Shown here: positions 15,101 through 27,929 of the stretch, in pieces
Layout: each line of letters starts with the position of its first letter
How positions within the stretch are numbered: position 1 is the first letter of the stretch
Made by a program: the position numbers and the translations under genes
The notes under the pieces: model-generated
What the model saw: only the letters and a program-made list of their open reading frames with translations
Database searches by the model: none
What the model was told of the DNA's origin: nothing
Origin: Symsagittifera roscoffensis
Taxonomy: Eukaryota; Xenacoelomorpha; Acoela; Convolutidae
Length of the DNA: 64,000 nucleotides
Direction: 5' to 3'
NCBI RefSeq assembly: GCF_963678635.1
Contig: NC_087070.1
Coordinates: 23,053,419-23,117,418, forward strand

Positions 15101-18100
15101 CAGACATGTGCTTGCTCCGGATAATACATAGCCTACTGTATGTATTTTTTCCTATCATTTGTTTTGATTAATTCGGATCTTTGTTTACCTACGAAATTAA
15201 CTTAATCATGTCGATGTCAAACTGCTCTTGCTTGATTTGTTTCCGCTGATGAAAAACAGACCTTTGTTGAAGTATGATAAAATCTAGCCTTCTGATTTTC
15301 TCAAGCTCAATTTTTCTTTTCAAACAGCCAATTTTTCTTCAGAATTTTTTGCTTACATGGAATTTCTGCTTTGAAGTTTTTTTTGGCTGTGAAAACAGAC
15401 TAAAGAATTGATAACACTTAGCCTTCTGATAAAAAAAATTTCTTTTCATTTTTAATGATGTTATGCAGATCTGTGTTGACCTAGAAAATTTATTCAATCG
15501 TATCGATGTCAAACTGCTCTTGCTTCATTTCTTTCAGCTGATGAACAACAGACCTGTGTTGACCCATGGTGAATTCTAGTCTTCTGAATTTCTCAATTTT
15601 AATCTTCCTTCTCATAAAGCCGAATATTGTTTAGAGTTTGCTTGATTTCTTTCAGCTGATGAAAAACAGACCTGTGTTGAAATATGATAAAATCTAGCCT
15701 TCTGATTTTCTCAATCTCAATCTTTTTTTCAAACAGCCGATTTTTCTTCAGAATTTTTTGCTTACATGGAATTTCTTCTTTTGAGTTTTTTTTGGCTGTG
15801 AAAACGGACTAAAGAATTGATAACACTTAGCCTTCTAATAAAAAATTTCTTTTCGTTTTTAATGATGTTATGCGGATCTGTGTTGACCTAGGAAATTTAT
15901 TCAATCGTATCGATGTCAAACTGCTCTTGCTTGATTTCTTTCAGCTGATGAACAACATACCTGTGTTGAACCATGATAAAATCTAGCCGTCTCATGTTTC
16001 TTTAGAAATTTTCTTCGTATTCTTGGAATTTATTGTCTGAGAATTCTTATGGCTGATAAAAACAGACCTGTTTTGCTCCCGTTAATAATTAGCCTTCTGA
16101 AATCATTTTTTCATTATCGTTTTTTTTTATTGATGCTAAGCGAAGCTGTATCGGCCTATGAAGTTCTTTCAATCGTATCGATGTCAAACTGCTTTTGTTT
16201 GGTTTCTTTCTGCTGATGAACAACAGACCTGTGTTGACCCATGATAAAATCTAGCCATCTGACGTTACTTCAGAAATTTTTCATTGTGTTCCTGGAATTT
16301 AATTGCTTAGAATTCTTATGGCTGATAAAAACAGACATGTGCTTGCTCCGGATAATACATAGCCTACTGAAAGTATTTCTTCCTATCGTTTGTTTTGATT
16401 AATTCGGATCTGTGTTTACCTACGAAATTAACTTAATCATGTCGATGTCAAACTGCTCTTGCTTGATTTGTTTCAGGTGATGAAAATCAGACCTGTATTG
16501 ATGCATGATGAAATCTAGCCTTCTGAATTTCTCAAATATAATCTTCCTTTTCGGCAAGCCGATATTGTTTAGAATTTGCTCGATTTCTTTCAGCTGATGA
16601 AAAACAGACTTGTGTTGAAGTATGATAAAATCTAGCCTTCTGATTTTCTCAATCTCAATCTTTTTTTTCAAACAGTCGATTTTTCTTCAGAATTTTTTGC
16701 TTACACGGAATTTCTTCTTTTAAGTTTTTTTTGCGGCTGTCAAAACGGACTAAAGAATTGATAACACTTAGCCTTCTGATAAAAAATTTCCTTTCGTTTT
16801 TAATGATGTTATGCGGATCTGTGTTGACCTAGTAAATTTATTCAATCGTATCGATGTCAAACTGCTCTTGCTTGATTTCTTTCAGCTGATGAACAACATA
16901 CCTGTGTTGAACCATGATAAAATCTAGCCGTCTCATGTTTCTTTAGAAATTTTCTTCGTATTCTTGGAATTTATTGTCTGAGAATTCTTATGGCTGATAA
17001 AAACAGACCTGTTTTGCTCCCGTTAATAATTAGCCTTCTGAAATCATTTTTTCATTATCGTTTTTTTTTATTGATGCTAAGCGAAGCTGTATCGGCCTAT
17101 GAAGTTCTTTCCATCGTATCGATGTCAAACTGCTTTTGTTTGGTTTCTTTCTGCTGATGAACAACAGACCTGTGTTGACCCATGATAAAATCTAGCCATC
17201 TGACGTTACTTCAGAAATTTTTCATTGTGTTCCTGGAATTTAATTGCTTAGAATTCTTATGGCTGATAAAAACAGACATGTGCTTGCTCCGGATAATACA
17301 TAGCCTACTGAAAGTATTTCTTCCTATCGTTTGTTTTGATTAATTCGGATCTGTGTTTACCTACGAAATTAACTTAATCATGTCGATGTCAAACTGCTCT
17401 TGCTTGATTTGTTTCAGGTGATGAAAATCAGACCTGTATTGATGCATGATGAAATCTAGCCTTCTGAATTTCTCAAATATAATCTTCCTTTTCGGAAAGC
17501 CGATATTGTTTAGAATTTGCTCGATTTCTTTCAGCTGATGAAAAACAGACCTGTGTTGAAGTATGATAAAATCTAGCCTTCTGATTTTCTCAATCTCAAT
17601 CTTTTTTTTCAAACAGTCGATTTTTCTTCAGAATTTTTTGCTTACACGGAACTTCTTCTTTTAAGTTTTTTTTGCGGCTGTCAAAACGGACTAAAGAATT
17701 GATAACACTTAGCCTTCTGATAAAAAATTTCCTTTCGTTTTTAATGATGTTATGCGGATCTGTGTTGACCTAGTAAATTTATTCAATCGTATCGATGTCA
17801 AACTGCTCTTGCTTGATTTCTTTCAGCTGATGAACAACAGGCCTGTGTTGATCCATGATAAAATCTAGCCATCTCATGTTTCTTTAGAAATTTTTCTTCA
17901 TATTCTTGGAATTTAATGTCTGAGATTTTTTATGGCTGATAAAAACAGACCTGTTTTGCTCCCGATAATACTTAGCCTTCTGAAAATATTTTTTCATTAT
18001 CGTTTTTTATTGATGCTAAGCGAAGCTGTATCGGCCTATGAAGTTCTTTCAATCGTATCGATGTCAAATTGCTTTTGTTTGGTTTCTTTCTGCTGATGAA

Positions 18101-21100
18101 CAACAGACCTGTGTTGACCCATGATAAAATCTAGCCATCTGACGTTACTTCAGAAATTTTTCATTGTATTCCTGGAAATAAATTGCTTAGATTTCTTATG
18201 GCTGATAAAAACAGACATGTGCTTGCTCCGGATAATACATAGCCTACTGAAAGTATTTCTTCCTATCGTTTGTTTTGATTACTTGGGACCTGTGTTTACC
18301 TAGGAAATTAACTTAATCATGTCGATGTCAAATTGCTCTTGCTTGATTTGTTTCAGGTGATGAAAATCAGACCTGTATTGATCCATGATGAAATCTAGCC
18401 CTCTGAATTTCTCAATTATAATTTTCCTTTTCGTAAAGCCGAATATTGTTTAGAATTTGCTTGATTTCTTTCAGCTGATGAAAAACATACCTGTGTTGAA
18501 GTATGATAAAATCTAGCCTTCTGATTTTCTCAATCTCAATCTTTTTTTTTTTCAAACAATCGATTTTTCTTCAGAATTTTTTGCTTACACGGAATTTCTT
18601 CTTTTAAGTTTTTTTTGCGGCTGTGAAAACGGACTAAAGAATTGATAACACTTAGCCTTCTGATAAAAAATTTCTTTTCGTTTTAATGATGTTATGCGGA
18701 TCTGTGTTGACATAGTAAATTTAGTCAATCGTATCGATGTCAAACTGCTCTTGCTTGATTTCTTTCAGCTGATGAACAACAGACCTGTGTTGATCCATGA
18801 TAAAATCTAGCCATCTCATGTTTCTTTAGAAATTTTTCTTCATATTCTTGGAATTTAATGTCTGAGATTTTTTATGGCTGATAAAAACAGACCTGTTTTG
18901 CTCCCGATAATACTTAGCCTTCTGAAAATATTTTTTCATTATCGTTTTTTTTTTGATGCTAAGCGAAGCTGTATCGGCCAATGAAGTTCTTTCAATCGTA
19001 TCGATGTCAAACTGCTTTTGCTTGGTTTCTTTCAGCTGATGAACAACAGACCTGTGTTGAGCAATGATAAAATCTAGCCATCTGACGTTACTTCAGAAAT
19101 TTTTCATTGTGTTCGTGGAAGTTTAATTGCTTAGAGTTCTTATGGCTGATAAAAACAGACATGTGCTTGCTCCGGATAATACATAGCCTACTTAAAATAT
19201 TTTTTCGTATCGTTTGTTTTGATTAATTCGGATCTGTGTTTACCTACGAAATTATCTTAATCTTGTCGATGTCAAACTGCTCTTGCTTGATTTATTTCAG
19301 GTGATGAAAATCAGACCTGTATTGATGCATGATGAAATCTAGCCTTCTGAATTTCTCAATTATAATCTTCCTTTTCGTAAAGCCGAATATTGTTTAGAAT
19401 TTGCTTGATTTCTTTCAGCTGATGAAAAACAGACCTGTGTTGAAGTATGATAAAATCTAGCCTTCTGATTTTCTCAATCTCAATCTTTTTTTTTTCAAAC
19501 AGTCGAATTTTCTTCAGAATTTTTTGCTTACACGGAATTTCTTCTTTTAAGTTTTTTTTGCGGCTGTGAAAACGGACTAAAGAATTGATAACACTTAGCC
19601 TTCTGATAAAAAATTTCTTTTCGTTTTAATGATGTTATGCGGATCTGTGTTGACATAGTAAATTTAGTCAATCGTATCGATGTCAAACTGCTCTTGCTTG
19701 ATTTCTTTCAGCTGATGAACTACAGACCTGTGTTGATCCATGATAAAATCTAGCCATCTCATGTTTCTTTAGAAATTTTTCTTCATATTCTTGGAATTTA
19801 ATGTCTGAGAATTTTTATGGCTGATAAAAACAGACCTGTTTTGCTCCCGATAATACTTAGCCTTCTGAAAATATTTTTTCATTATCGGTTTTTTTTGATG
19901 CTAAGCGAAGCTGTATCGGCCAATGAAGTTCTTTCAATCGTATCGATGTCAAACTGCTTTTGCTTGGTTTCTTTCAGCTGATGAACAACAGACCTGTGTT
20001 GACCAATGATAAAATCTAGCCATCTGACGTTACTTCAGAAATTTTTCATTGTGTTCGTGGAAGTTTAATTGCTTAGAGTTCTTATGGCTGATAAAAACAG
20101 ACATGTGCTTGCTCCGGATAATACATAGCCTACTTAAAATATTTTTTCGTATCGTTTGTTTTGATTAATTCGGATCTGTGTTTACCTACGAAATTATCTT
20201 AATCTTGTCGATGTCAAACTGCTCTTGCTTGATTTATTTCAGGTGATGAAAATCAGACCTGTATTGATGCATGATGAAATCTAGCCTTCTGAATTTCTCA
20301 ATTATAATCTTCCTTTTCGTAAAGCCGAATATTGTTTAGAATTTGCTTGATTTCTTTCAGCTGATGAAAAACAGACCTGTGTTGAAGTATGATAAAATCT
20401 AGCCTTCTGATTTTCTCAATCTCAATCTTTTTTTTTTCAAACAGTCGAATTTTCTTCAGAATTTTTTGCTTTCACGGAATTTCTTCTTTTAAGTTTTTTT
20501 GCGGCTGTGAAAACGGACTAAAGAATTGATAACACTTAGCCTTCTGATAAAAAAATTCTTTTCGTTTTAATGATGTTATGCGGATCTGTGTTGACATAGT
20601 AAATTTAGTCAATCGTATCGATGTCAAACTGCTCTTGCTTGATTTCTTTCAGCTGATGAACAACAGACCTGTGTTGATCCATGATAAAATCTAGCCATCT
20701 CATGTTTCTTTAGAAATTTTTCTTCATATTATTGGAATTTAATGTCTGAGAATTTTTATGGCTGATAAAAACAGACCTGTTTTGCTCCCGATAATACTTA
20801 GCCTTCTGAAAATATTTTTTCATTATCGTTTTTATTGATGCTAAGCGAAGCTGTATCGGCCTATGAAGTTCTTTCAATCGTATCGATGTCAAACTGCTTT
20901 GGCTTGGTTTCTTTCAGCTGATGAACAACAGACCTGTGTTGACCAATGATAAAATCTAGCCATCTGACGTTACTTCAGAAATTTTTCATTGTGTTCGTGG
21001 AAGTTTAAATGCTTAGAGTTCTTGTGGCTGATAAAAACAGACATGTGCTTCCTCCGGATAATACATAGCCTACTTAAAATATTTTTTCGTATCGTTTGTT

Positions 21101-21640
21101 TTGATTAAATCGGATCTGTGTTTACCTACGAAATTATCTTAATCATGTCGATGTCAAACTGCTCTTGCTTGATTTGTTTCAGCTGATAAAAATCAGACCT
21201 GTGTTAAGCCTTGATGAAATCTAGCCTTCTGAATTTCTCAATTATAATCTTCTATTTCATAAAGCCGAATATTGTTTAGAATTTGCTCTGCTCGATTTCT
21301 TTCAGCTGATGAAAAACAGACCTGTGTTGAAGTATGATAAAATCTAGCCTTCTGATTTTCTCATTCTCAATCTTTTTTTTTGCAAACCGCCAATTTTTCT
21401 GCAGAATTTTTTGCTTAAATGGAATTTCTTCTTTCAAGTTTTTTTTGGCTGTGAAAACGGACTAAAGAATTGATAACACTTAGCCTTCTGATAAAAAATT
21501 TCTTTTCGTTTTTAATGATGTTATGCGGATCTGTGTTGACCTAGGAAATTTATTCAATCGTATCAATGTCAAACTGCTCTTGCTTGAATACTTTCAGCTG
21601 ATGAACAACAGACCTGTGTTGATCCATGATAAAATCTAGC
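12175..21640. repeat. Satellite A block, ~940-bp six-monomer higher-order repeat
   Basis: The dominant higher-order unit is about 940 bp and holds six monomers averaging about 157 bp. Offsets between matching landmarks are 939-943 bp: 13,057/13,996; 16,420/17,361; and the 'TGACATAGTAAATTTAGTC' variant at about 18,708, 19,651 and 20,592. Three units run from 12,175 to about 14,990 and about six from 15,955 to 21,640, separated by a rearranged stretch. Adjacent copies share private variants, as expected from local homogenisation. Confidence 0.85.
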
Positions 21641-24600
21641 CATCTCATGTGTATTTTGAAATTTTTCTTCGTTTTCTTGGAATTTAATGTCTGAGAATTC
21701 TTATGGCTGATAAAACAGACCTGTTTCGCTCCCGATAATACTTAGCCTTCTGAAAATATTTTTTCATTATCGTTTTTTATTGATGCTAAGCGAAGCTGTA
21801 TCGGCCTATGAAGTTCTTTCAATCGTATCGATGTCAAACTGCTTTTGCTTGGTTTCTTTCAGCTGATGAACAACAGACCTGTGTTAATCCATTATGAAAT
21901 CTAGCCTTCTGAATTTCTCAATTATAATCTTCCTTTTCATAAAGCCGAATATTGTTTAGAATTTGCTTGATTTCTTTCAGCTGATGAAAAACAGACCTGT
22001 GTTGAAGTATGATAAAATCTAGCCTTCTGATTTTCTCATTCTCAATCTTTTTTTTTTTGCAAAGAGCCGATTTTTCTTCAGAATTTTTTGCTCACATGGA
22101 ATTTCTTCTTTCAAGTTTTTTTCTGGCTGTGAAAACGGACTGAAGAATTGATAACACTTAGCCTTCTGATTAAAAATTTCTTTTCGTTTTTAATGATGTT
22201 TTGCGGATCTGTGTTGACCTAGGAAATTTATTCAATCGTTTCGATGTCAAACTGCTCTTGCTTGATTTCTTTCAGCTGATGAACAACAGACCTGCGTTGA
22301 CCCATGATAAAATCTAGTCATCTGACGTTACTTCAGAAATTTTTCATTGTGTTCCTGGAATTTAATTGCTTAGAATTCTTATGGCTGATAAAAACAGACA
22401 TGTGCTTGCTCCGGATAATACATAGCCCACTGAAAATATTTTTTCTTTTCGTTTGTTTTGATGTAATGCGGATCTGTGTTGACCCACGAAATTAATCTAA
22501 TCATGTCGATGTCAAACTGCTCTTGCTTGATTTGTTTTAGCTGATGAAAAACAGACCTTTGTTGAAGTATGATAAAATCTAGCCTTATGATTTTCTCAAT
22601 CTCAATTTTTTTTTTCAAACAGCCGATTTTTCTTCAGAATTTTTTGCTTACATGGAATTTCTGCTTTGAAGTTTTTTTTGGCTGTGAAAACGGACTAAAG
22701 AATTGATAACACTTAGCCTTCTGATAAAACAAATTCTTTTCGTTTTTAATGATGTTATGCGGATCTGTGTTGACCTAGGAATTTTGTTCAATCGTATCGA
22801 TGTCAAACTGCTCTTGCTTGATTTCTTTCAGCTGATGAACAACAGACCTGTGTTGACCCATGATACAATCTAGTCATCTGACGTTACTTCAGAAATTTTT
22901 CATTGTGTTCCTGGAATTTAATTGCTTAGAATTCTTATGGCTGATAAAAACAGACATGTGCTTGCTCCGGATAATACATAGCCTACTGTAATTACTTTTC
23001 CTATCGTTTGTTTTGATTATTTCGGATCTGTGTTTACCTACGAAATTAACTTTATCATGTCGATGTCAAACTGCTCTTGCTTGATTTGTTTCAGCTGATG
23101 AAAATCAGACCTGCGTTGATCCATGATGAAATCTAGCCATCTGAGTTTCTCAATTATAATCTTCCTTTTCATAAAGCCGAATATTGTTTAGAATTTGCTT
23201 GATTTTTTCAGCTGATGAAAAACAGACTTGTGTTGAAGTATGATAAAATCTAGCCATCTGATGTTTCTTTAGAAATTTTTCTTCGTATTCTTGGAATTTA
23301 ATGTCTGAGAATTCTTATGGCTGATAAAACAGACCTGTTTTGCTCCCGATAATACTTAGCCTTCTGAGAATATTTTTCCTTATCTTTTTTATTGATGCTA
23401 AGCGAAGCTGTGTTGGCCTATAAAAGTTATTTAGTCGGGTCCATATCAAACTGCCCGGGCTTGATTTCTTTCAGCTGACGAAAAACAGACCTGTGTTGAT
23501 CACTGATAAGACTTAGCACTCTGATAAAAAAAAATTCCTCATCGTTTGTATTGATGCTCTGCGGATCTGTGTTGACCAATAACTTTTATTTAATTGTATC
23601 AACGTCAATCTGCTCTTGCTTGATTTCTTTCAGCTGATGAAAAGCAGTTCTGTGTTGGAGTATGACAAAATTTAGCCTTCTGAATGTGTCAATCAGTCAA
23701 TTTTTCAAACAGTCAATTTTTAGTCAGAATTTTTTGTTGTTTTCATGGAACATAGTTTTTTAAGTTTTTTTTGGCTGATAAAAACGGACCAAAGAATTGA
23801 TAAGACTAAGCCTTTTGAAAAATTTTCTACTAATCTTGTTTGTTGATGCTAAGCGGAGCTGTGTTGGCCTATAAAGTTCATGTAATTGTGTCCATATCAA
23901 TTTGCCCTGGCTTCATTTCTTTCAGCTGATGAAAACAGACCTGTGTTGATCACTGATAAGAATTATCTTTCTGATAAAAAAAAAAATTTTCCTCATCGTT
24001 TGTTTTGATGCTCTGCGTATCTGTGTTGACCTCTAGCTTTTTTATTTAATCGTATCAACGTCAATCTGCTCTTGCTTGATTTCTTTCAGCTGATGAAAAA
24101 CAGTTCTGTGTTGAAGCATGACAAACTCGAGCCTTCTGAATTTGTCGATCACAAGCTTTATTTTTCCAACAGCCGTTTTTTAGTAAGAGTTTTATTTGTT
24201 CTCATGGAAATTAGATTTTTAAGCTTCTTTTGCCTGATAAAAACGGGCAAAAAAATTGATAAGACTTAGACTCCCGAAAAAATTTTCTCCTTATCGGTTT
24301 TTGTTGATGCTAAGCGGAGCTGTGTTGGCCTATAACCTTCATTTAATTGTGTCCATATCAATTTTCCCTGGCTTTATTTCTTTCAGCTGATGAAAAACAG
24401 ACCTGTGATGACCCATGATAAAATCTAGCCATCTGATGTTTCTTTACAAATTTTTCGTTGTGTTCCTGGAATTTAATGTCTTAGAATTCTTTTTGCTGAT
24501 AAAAAACAGACCTGTTTTGCTCCCGATAATACTTAGCCTCCTGAAAATGTTTTTCTGTATCGTTTTTATTGATTCGAAGCGGAGTATTGTTGGCCTATAA

Positions 24601-25602
24601 AGTTCGTTTAATTGTTTCGATGTCAAACTTCTCTGGCTTGATTTCTTTCAGCTGATATAAAACATACCTATGTTGATCACTGATAAGAGTTAGCCTTACG
24701 TTATAATTTTTTTCCTCTTCGTTTGCTTTGATGCTATGCGAATCTGTGTTGACCTATTAGTTTTATTTTATCCATCAACGTCAATCTGCTCTTGCTTGAT
24801 TTCTTTCAGCTGATGAAAAACAGACCTGTGTTCAACCATGATAAAATCTAGCCATATAATATTTTTCAATCAAAATCATCCTTTTCAAACAGCCTACCTT
24901 TTTTTTGATTTTTAAAAATCACCTAGAAGTTTCGTTTTAGGAGTCAATTGACTGATAAAACAAACACGTTTTGATCACTGATATTACTTTGCCTTCTGAA
25001 AAAAAAAATTTCCTTATTGTTTTTATTGATGCTAACCGTGTTGGTCTATAATTTTCGTTTAATCGTATCAATGTCAAACTGCTCTTGCTTGATTTGTTTT
25101 AGCTGGCTGATGAAAAACATACCTGTGTTGATCACTGATAAGACTTAGCTTTCTGATAAAAAAATTTCCTCATCGTTTGTTTTCATGCTCTGCGGCTCTG
25201 AGTTTTATTTGTTCTCATGGAATTTAGTTTTTTTTAAGTTTCTTTTGCCTGATAAAAACGGGCAAAAAAATTGATAAGACTTAGACTTCCGAAAAAATTT
25301 TCTCCTTATCGGTTTTTGTTGATGCTAAGCGGAGCTGTGTTGGCCTATAACCTTCAATTAATTGTGTCCATATCAATTTTCCCTGGCTTTATTTCTTTCA
25401 GCTGATGAAAAACGGACCTGTGTTGACCCATGATAAAATCTAGCCATCTAATGTTTCTTTTGAATTTTTTCATTGTGTTCTTGGTATTTCATTTCCTATA
25501 ATTCTTCTGGCTCATAGAAACAGACCTGTTTTGCTCCCGATATTACTTAGCCTTCTGAAAATATTTTTCCTTGTCGTTTTTATTGAATCCAAGCTTTTTA
25601 TT

Positions 25603-26110
25603 GACTCCTATCTCCAAGTTAATGAAATTAATTTTATTTTGACATGATTTCTGTGTTGAATCTATTTTGGTTTTGTTTGTTTTATGTAAATCAGATCTAT
25701 GTTGTCCAATGCCAATTGTAAAACTTAGTTTTCTGATGTTTCTGAATCAGACTCCTATCTCCAAGTTAATAAAATTAATTTCACTTTGACATGATTTCTG
25801 TGTTGAATCTGCTTTCGTTTTGGTTTTGTTTGTTTGATGTAAACCAGATCTATGTTGACCAATGCCAATTGTAAAACTTAGTTTTCTGATGTTTCTGAAT
25901 CAGACTCCTATCTCCAAGTTAATGAAATTAATTTTATTTTGACATGATTTCTGTGTTGAATCTGTTTTTGTTTTGGTTTTTTTTGTTTGATGTAAATCAG
26001 ATCTATGTCCAATGCCAATTGTAAAACTTAGTTTTCTGATGTTTCTGAATCAGACTCCTATCTCCAAGTTAATGAAATTCTTTTTATTTTGACATGAGTT
26101 CTGTGTTGTT
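25603..26110. repeat. ~150-bp tandem repeat at the satellite edge
   Basis: Three full units and part of a fourth begin with GACTCCTATCTCCAAGTTAA at 25,603, 25,750, 25,903 and 26,053 (periods 147, 153 and 150). Each unit still contains a decayed satellite-A core (AGATCTATGTTGACCAATG, then AAAACTTAGTTTTCTGATG), so this is a derived subfamily amplified at the array margin. Confidence 0.85.
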
Positions 26111-27257
26111 GGAATTGTTTCGGCTGACGTGAAGCAGTTCTATTTCCACCAAAATTAAACCTAGCCTTCTGCTGGTAATTGCTCGGAATTTCCTTGTTTA
26201 AATTCATGCTGGTGTTGAGTAATGATAAATCTAAGTTTTTGATTTTGATCGTTCATATTTTGTTTGGCGCAAGCAGGGTATTTAATTTGGATTGTATGGT
26301 CGAAAAATAAACAGATCGGTATGACCAATGATGAAGCTTCTGAATTTAAACCGCCCTTTCTGAATTTGTCTTTTCGGAGTTTTGGTATAAAATCTGGTCT
26401 TCTCCAATTGCTTTCTCAGGTATTTATGACAGGAGGATTTGAATTGTGTTCGTTGATGAAAAACAGACCTGTGTTGACCAATGATAAAGTCTAGCCTTCT
26501 GATTTTTGATTTTCATTTTTTTAAGAGTCGATGAAAGTAGTTCAGACTCTTAAATATGTCGCGATGATTTTTATTGTTTTTTTTTTCAGGCTAATTTTTT
26601 TTTCGGTTTGACTTATGATTTCTTTTTAAGTTCAGTTCATTTCCATTGTCAAAAGGAAAGAAAACTCCACAATCAAACAGTGAAAGTGTAAAGGTCACAG
26701 AAACGTGATCTGATTCTAGTTTCGAAAGTGGAATTTAATTTTAAGATTTCCCAGCGAAAAAAAACTCCGTTTTTTTCAAATTCTATTAATGTTAGCAAAA
26801 AAATGTTAATCGTCAATCATAAAGTGTGCTTGAAATTCAAAGAGTTTAAATGCCATCTATTTATTGTTTGAAATTCAATATATGAGATTTTTTCAAAAAA
26901 AGTACAAGTAAGTCTGTTTTTTATTTTCTTGCGTTCCTTGACTCTTTTGCAACTGTATGTTGACTATTTTGTCTAGTACAACTGAACCTGTGTTGACCAA
27001 TGAAAGTTCTTTTATTTTCTACTCGGCGGAAATGCATCCTTCGGTTGGATAGTTTTGGTTCATGAAAAAGACCTGTGTTGACCTGTGAAAATACTTTGCC
27101 TTCTGGAATAGTTAACCTTAAAATTTTAGGCATTCTTTGGTTGGGGTCAAAGCTTCGCTCATGCAAACAGATTGTTTTCGACTGCGTCGGTTCTTTTTTG
27201 ACTAACTTACTATCTTTGCCTTGATAGGTTTACGGTGTTACTTTTACTGTGTTTCAG
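26110..27257. other. Satellite-to-gene transition, no recognisable exon
   Basis: The sequence is a mixture of isolated satellite-A cores (26,459-26,508; about 26,985; about 27,070) and a copy of dispersed repeat R1. It ends in a polypyrimidine-rich tract with TTTCAG at 27,252-27,257, the acceptor of the first recognisable MCRS1 exon. I looked here for the missing N-terminal coding exons of that gene and saw none. The stretch is most simply read as the 3' part of an upstream intron. Confidence 0.6.
26560..26965 (+). repeat. Dispersed repeat R1, copy a
   Basis: Shares ordered blocks with five other copies: 'TTGACTTATGATTTCTTTTTA', 'CATTTCCATTGTCAAAAGGAA', 'TTTTAAGATTTCCCAGCG', 'GTCAATCATAAAGTGTGCTTG', 'GCCATCTATTT' and 'CTTTTGCAACTGTATGTTGA'. 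It lies inside the decaying satellite edge with satellite cores on both sides, so it probably inserted after the satellite formed. The family has no protein similarity that I can see. Confidence 0.7.
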
Positions 27258-27929
27258 TATTTGGCGTTCCGAAGATGATCTCATTTTAATTGATTCTGTT
27301 ATTCAAACGAGTGATTTGCTGGCAGTATTCGCGTCTGTCAAGTTTTCCACGCATTTCACTTTAACTGAAATTCAAGAAAGATGGGAGTCAATTTTATACG
27401 ACTCAATCATCTCCAAATACGTTCACGATCGGATCAAAAAGATGCCGATTATGATTCGCAGACGAGTTTTGTCAAAGGCGATTTTTTCGGATGCTGAAGA
27501 GCAAATATTGTGTGATATTAATTCAAACAATCTTCCGTGTTTAGATGCTTTTCAAGCTGCACTTGTCAAGCACAGGAATACTTTTCATGTTTGTAGAACG
27601 GCTAAAACGTTGCGCAAGCACTGGTTATTATTAAGGAGATTTAATTTATTAGCAAATCAAGGCGTAAACAATCAAGCTAGTCACGAGAGTTTCCCAGAAG
27701 TGGAAGAAAGATTACGTGAAAAAGTAAGTGAAAATATCAACAAAGTTCAGTTCACAGATCCAGTGATTCAAAACGAAATTCAATTGGCCGAAATAAGAGC
27801 GCACGAAGAGATCAAAGCACTGGAGACTGAGTTGCCTCGGTGGCAGTTCCTGCTTGGTCAGACTACTGGAACGAAGATGTCTGATTTTGACGATTGTACA
27901 TATGCTCTACTGCGCGGAAGATCTATTAG
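27258..27929 (+). CDS. MCRS1: MCRS1 penultimate coding exon (MCRS_N domain and linker)
   Basis: The acceptor TTTCAG precedes 'xIWRSEDDLILIDSV', which aligns with the start of the human MCRS_N domain at a conserved Trp. The frame stays open for 223 codons. The first in-frame ATG falls deep inside the domain, so translation cannot start in this exon without destroying it. The exon ends 'LLRGRSI' plus AG of a split Arg codon, matching the family motif LRGRxVR just before the FHA domain. The open frame continues past the splice site to a stop near 28,023 but loses all similarity there. Confidence 0.9.

Larger units (their letters stand above)
1..25600. repeat. Satellite A, diverged tandem array with higher-order repeats
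   Basis: The whole stretch is made of related monomers of about 100-160 bp. A recognisable skeleton recurs: TCGTATCGATGTCAAACT, then CTTGATTTCTTTCAGCTGAT, then AACAGACCTGTGTTGA, then GATAAAATCTAGCC and TTCTGA, followed by a T-rich run. Neighbouring monomers differ clearly, while blocks of several monomers repeat closely, as in higher-order satellite organisation. The array begins before the window. Sequence conservation falls toward the right edge (beyond about 23,400). Short reading frames in it recur only because the DNA recurs; none looks like a protein. No gene is recognisable inside. A centromeric or pericentromeric role is possible, but nothing in the sequence shows it. Confidence 0.95.

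Noticed and set aside
1-25600. Dozens of 60-110-codon reading frames, some recurring with near-identical translations
   Set aside because: They repeat only because the satellite DNA repeats, occur on both strands of the same unit, many lack ATG, and none shows codon-level constraint.
1-25600. CRISPR-like array
   Set aside because: Repeats are long, diverged and without unique spacers; the surroundings are intron-containing eukaryotic genes.
26264-26494. 76-codon frame just before MCRS1 as its missing first exon
   Set aside because: It ends in a satellite-A core, has no similarity to MCRS1 N-termini and no donor giving the required phase was evident.
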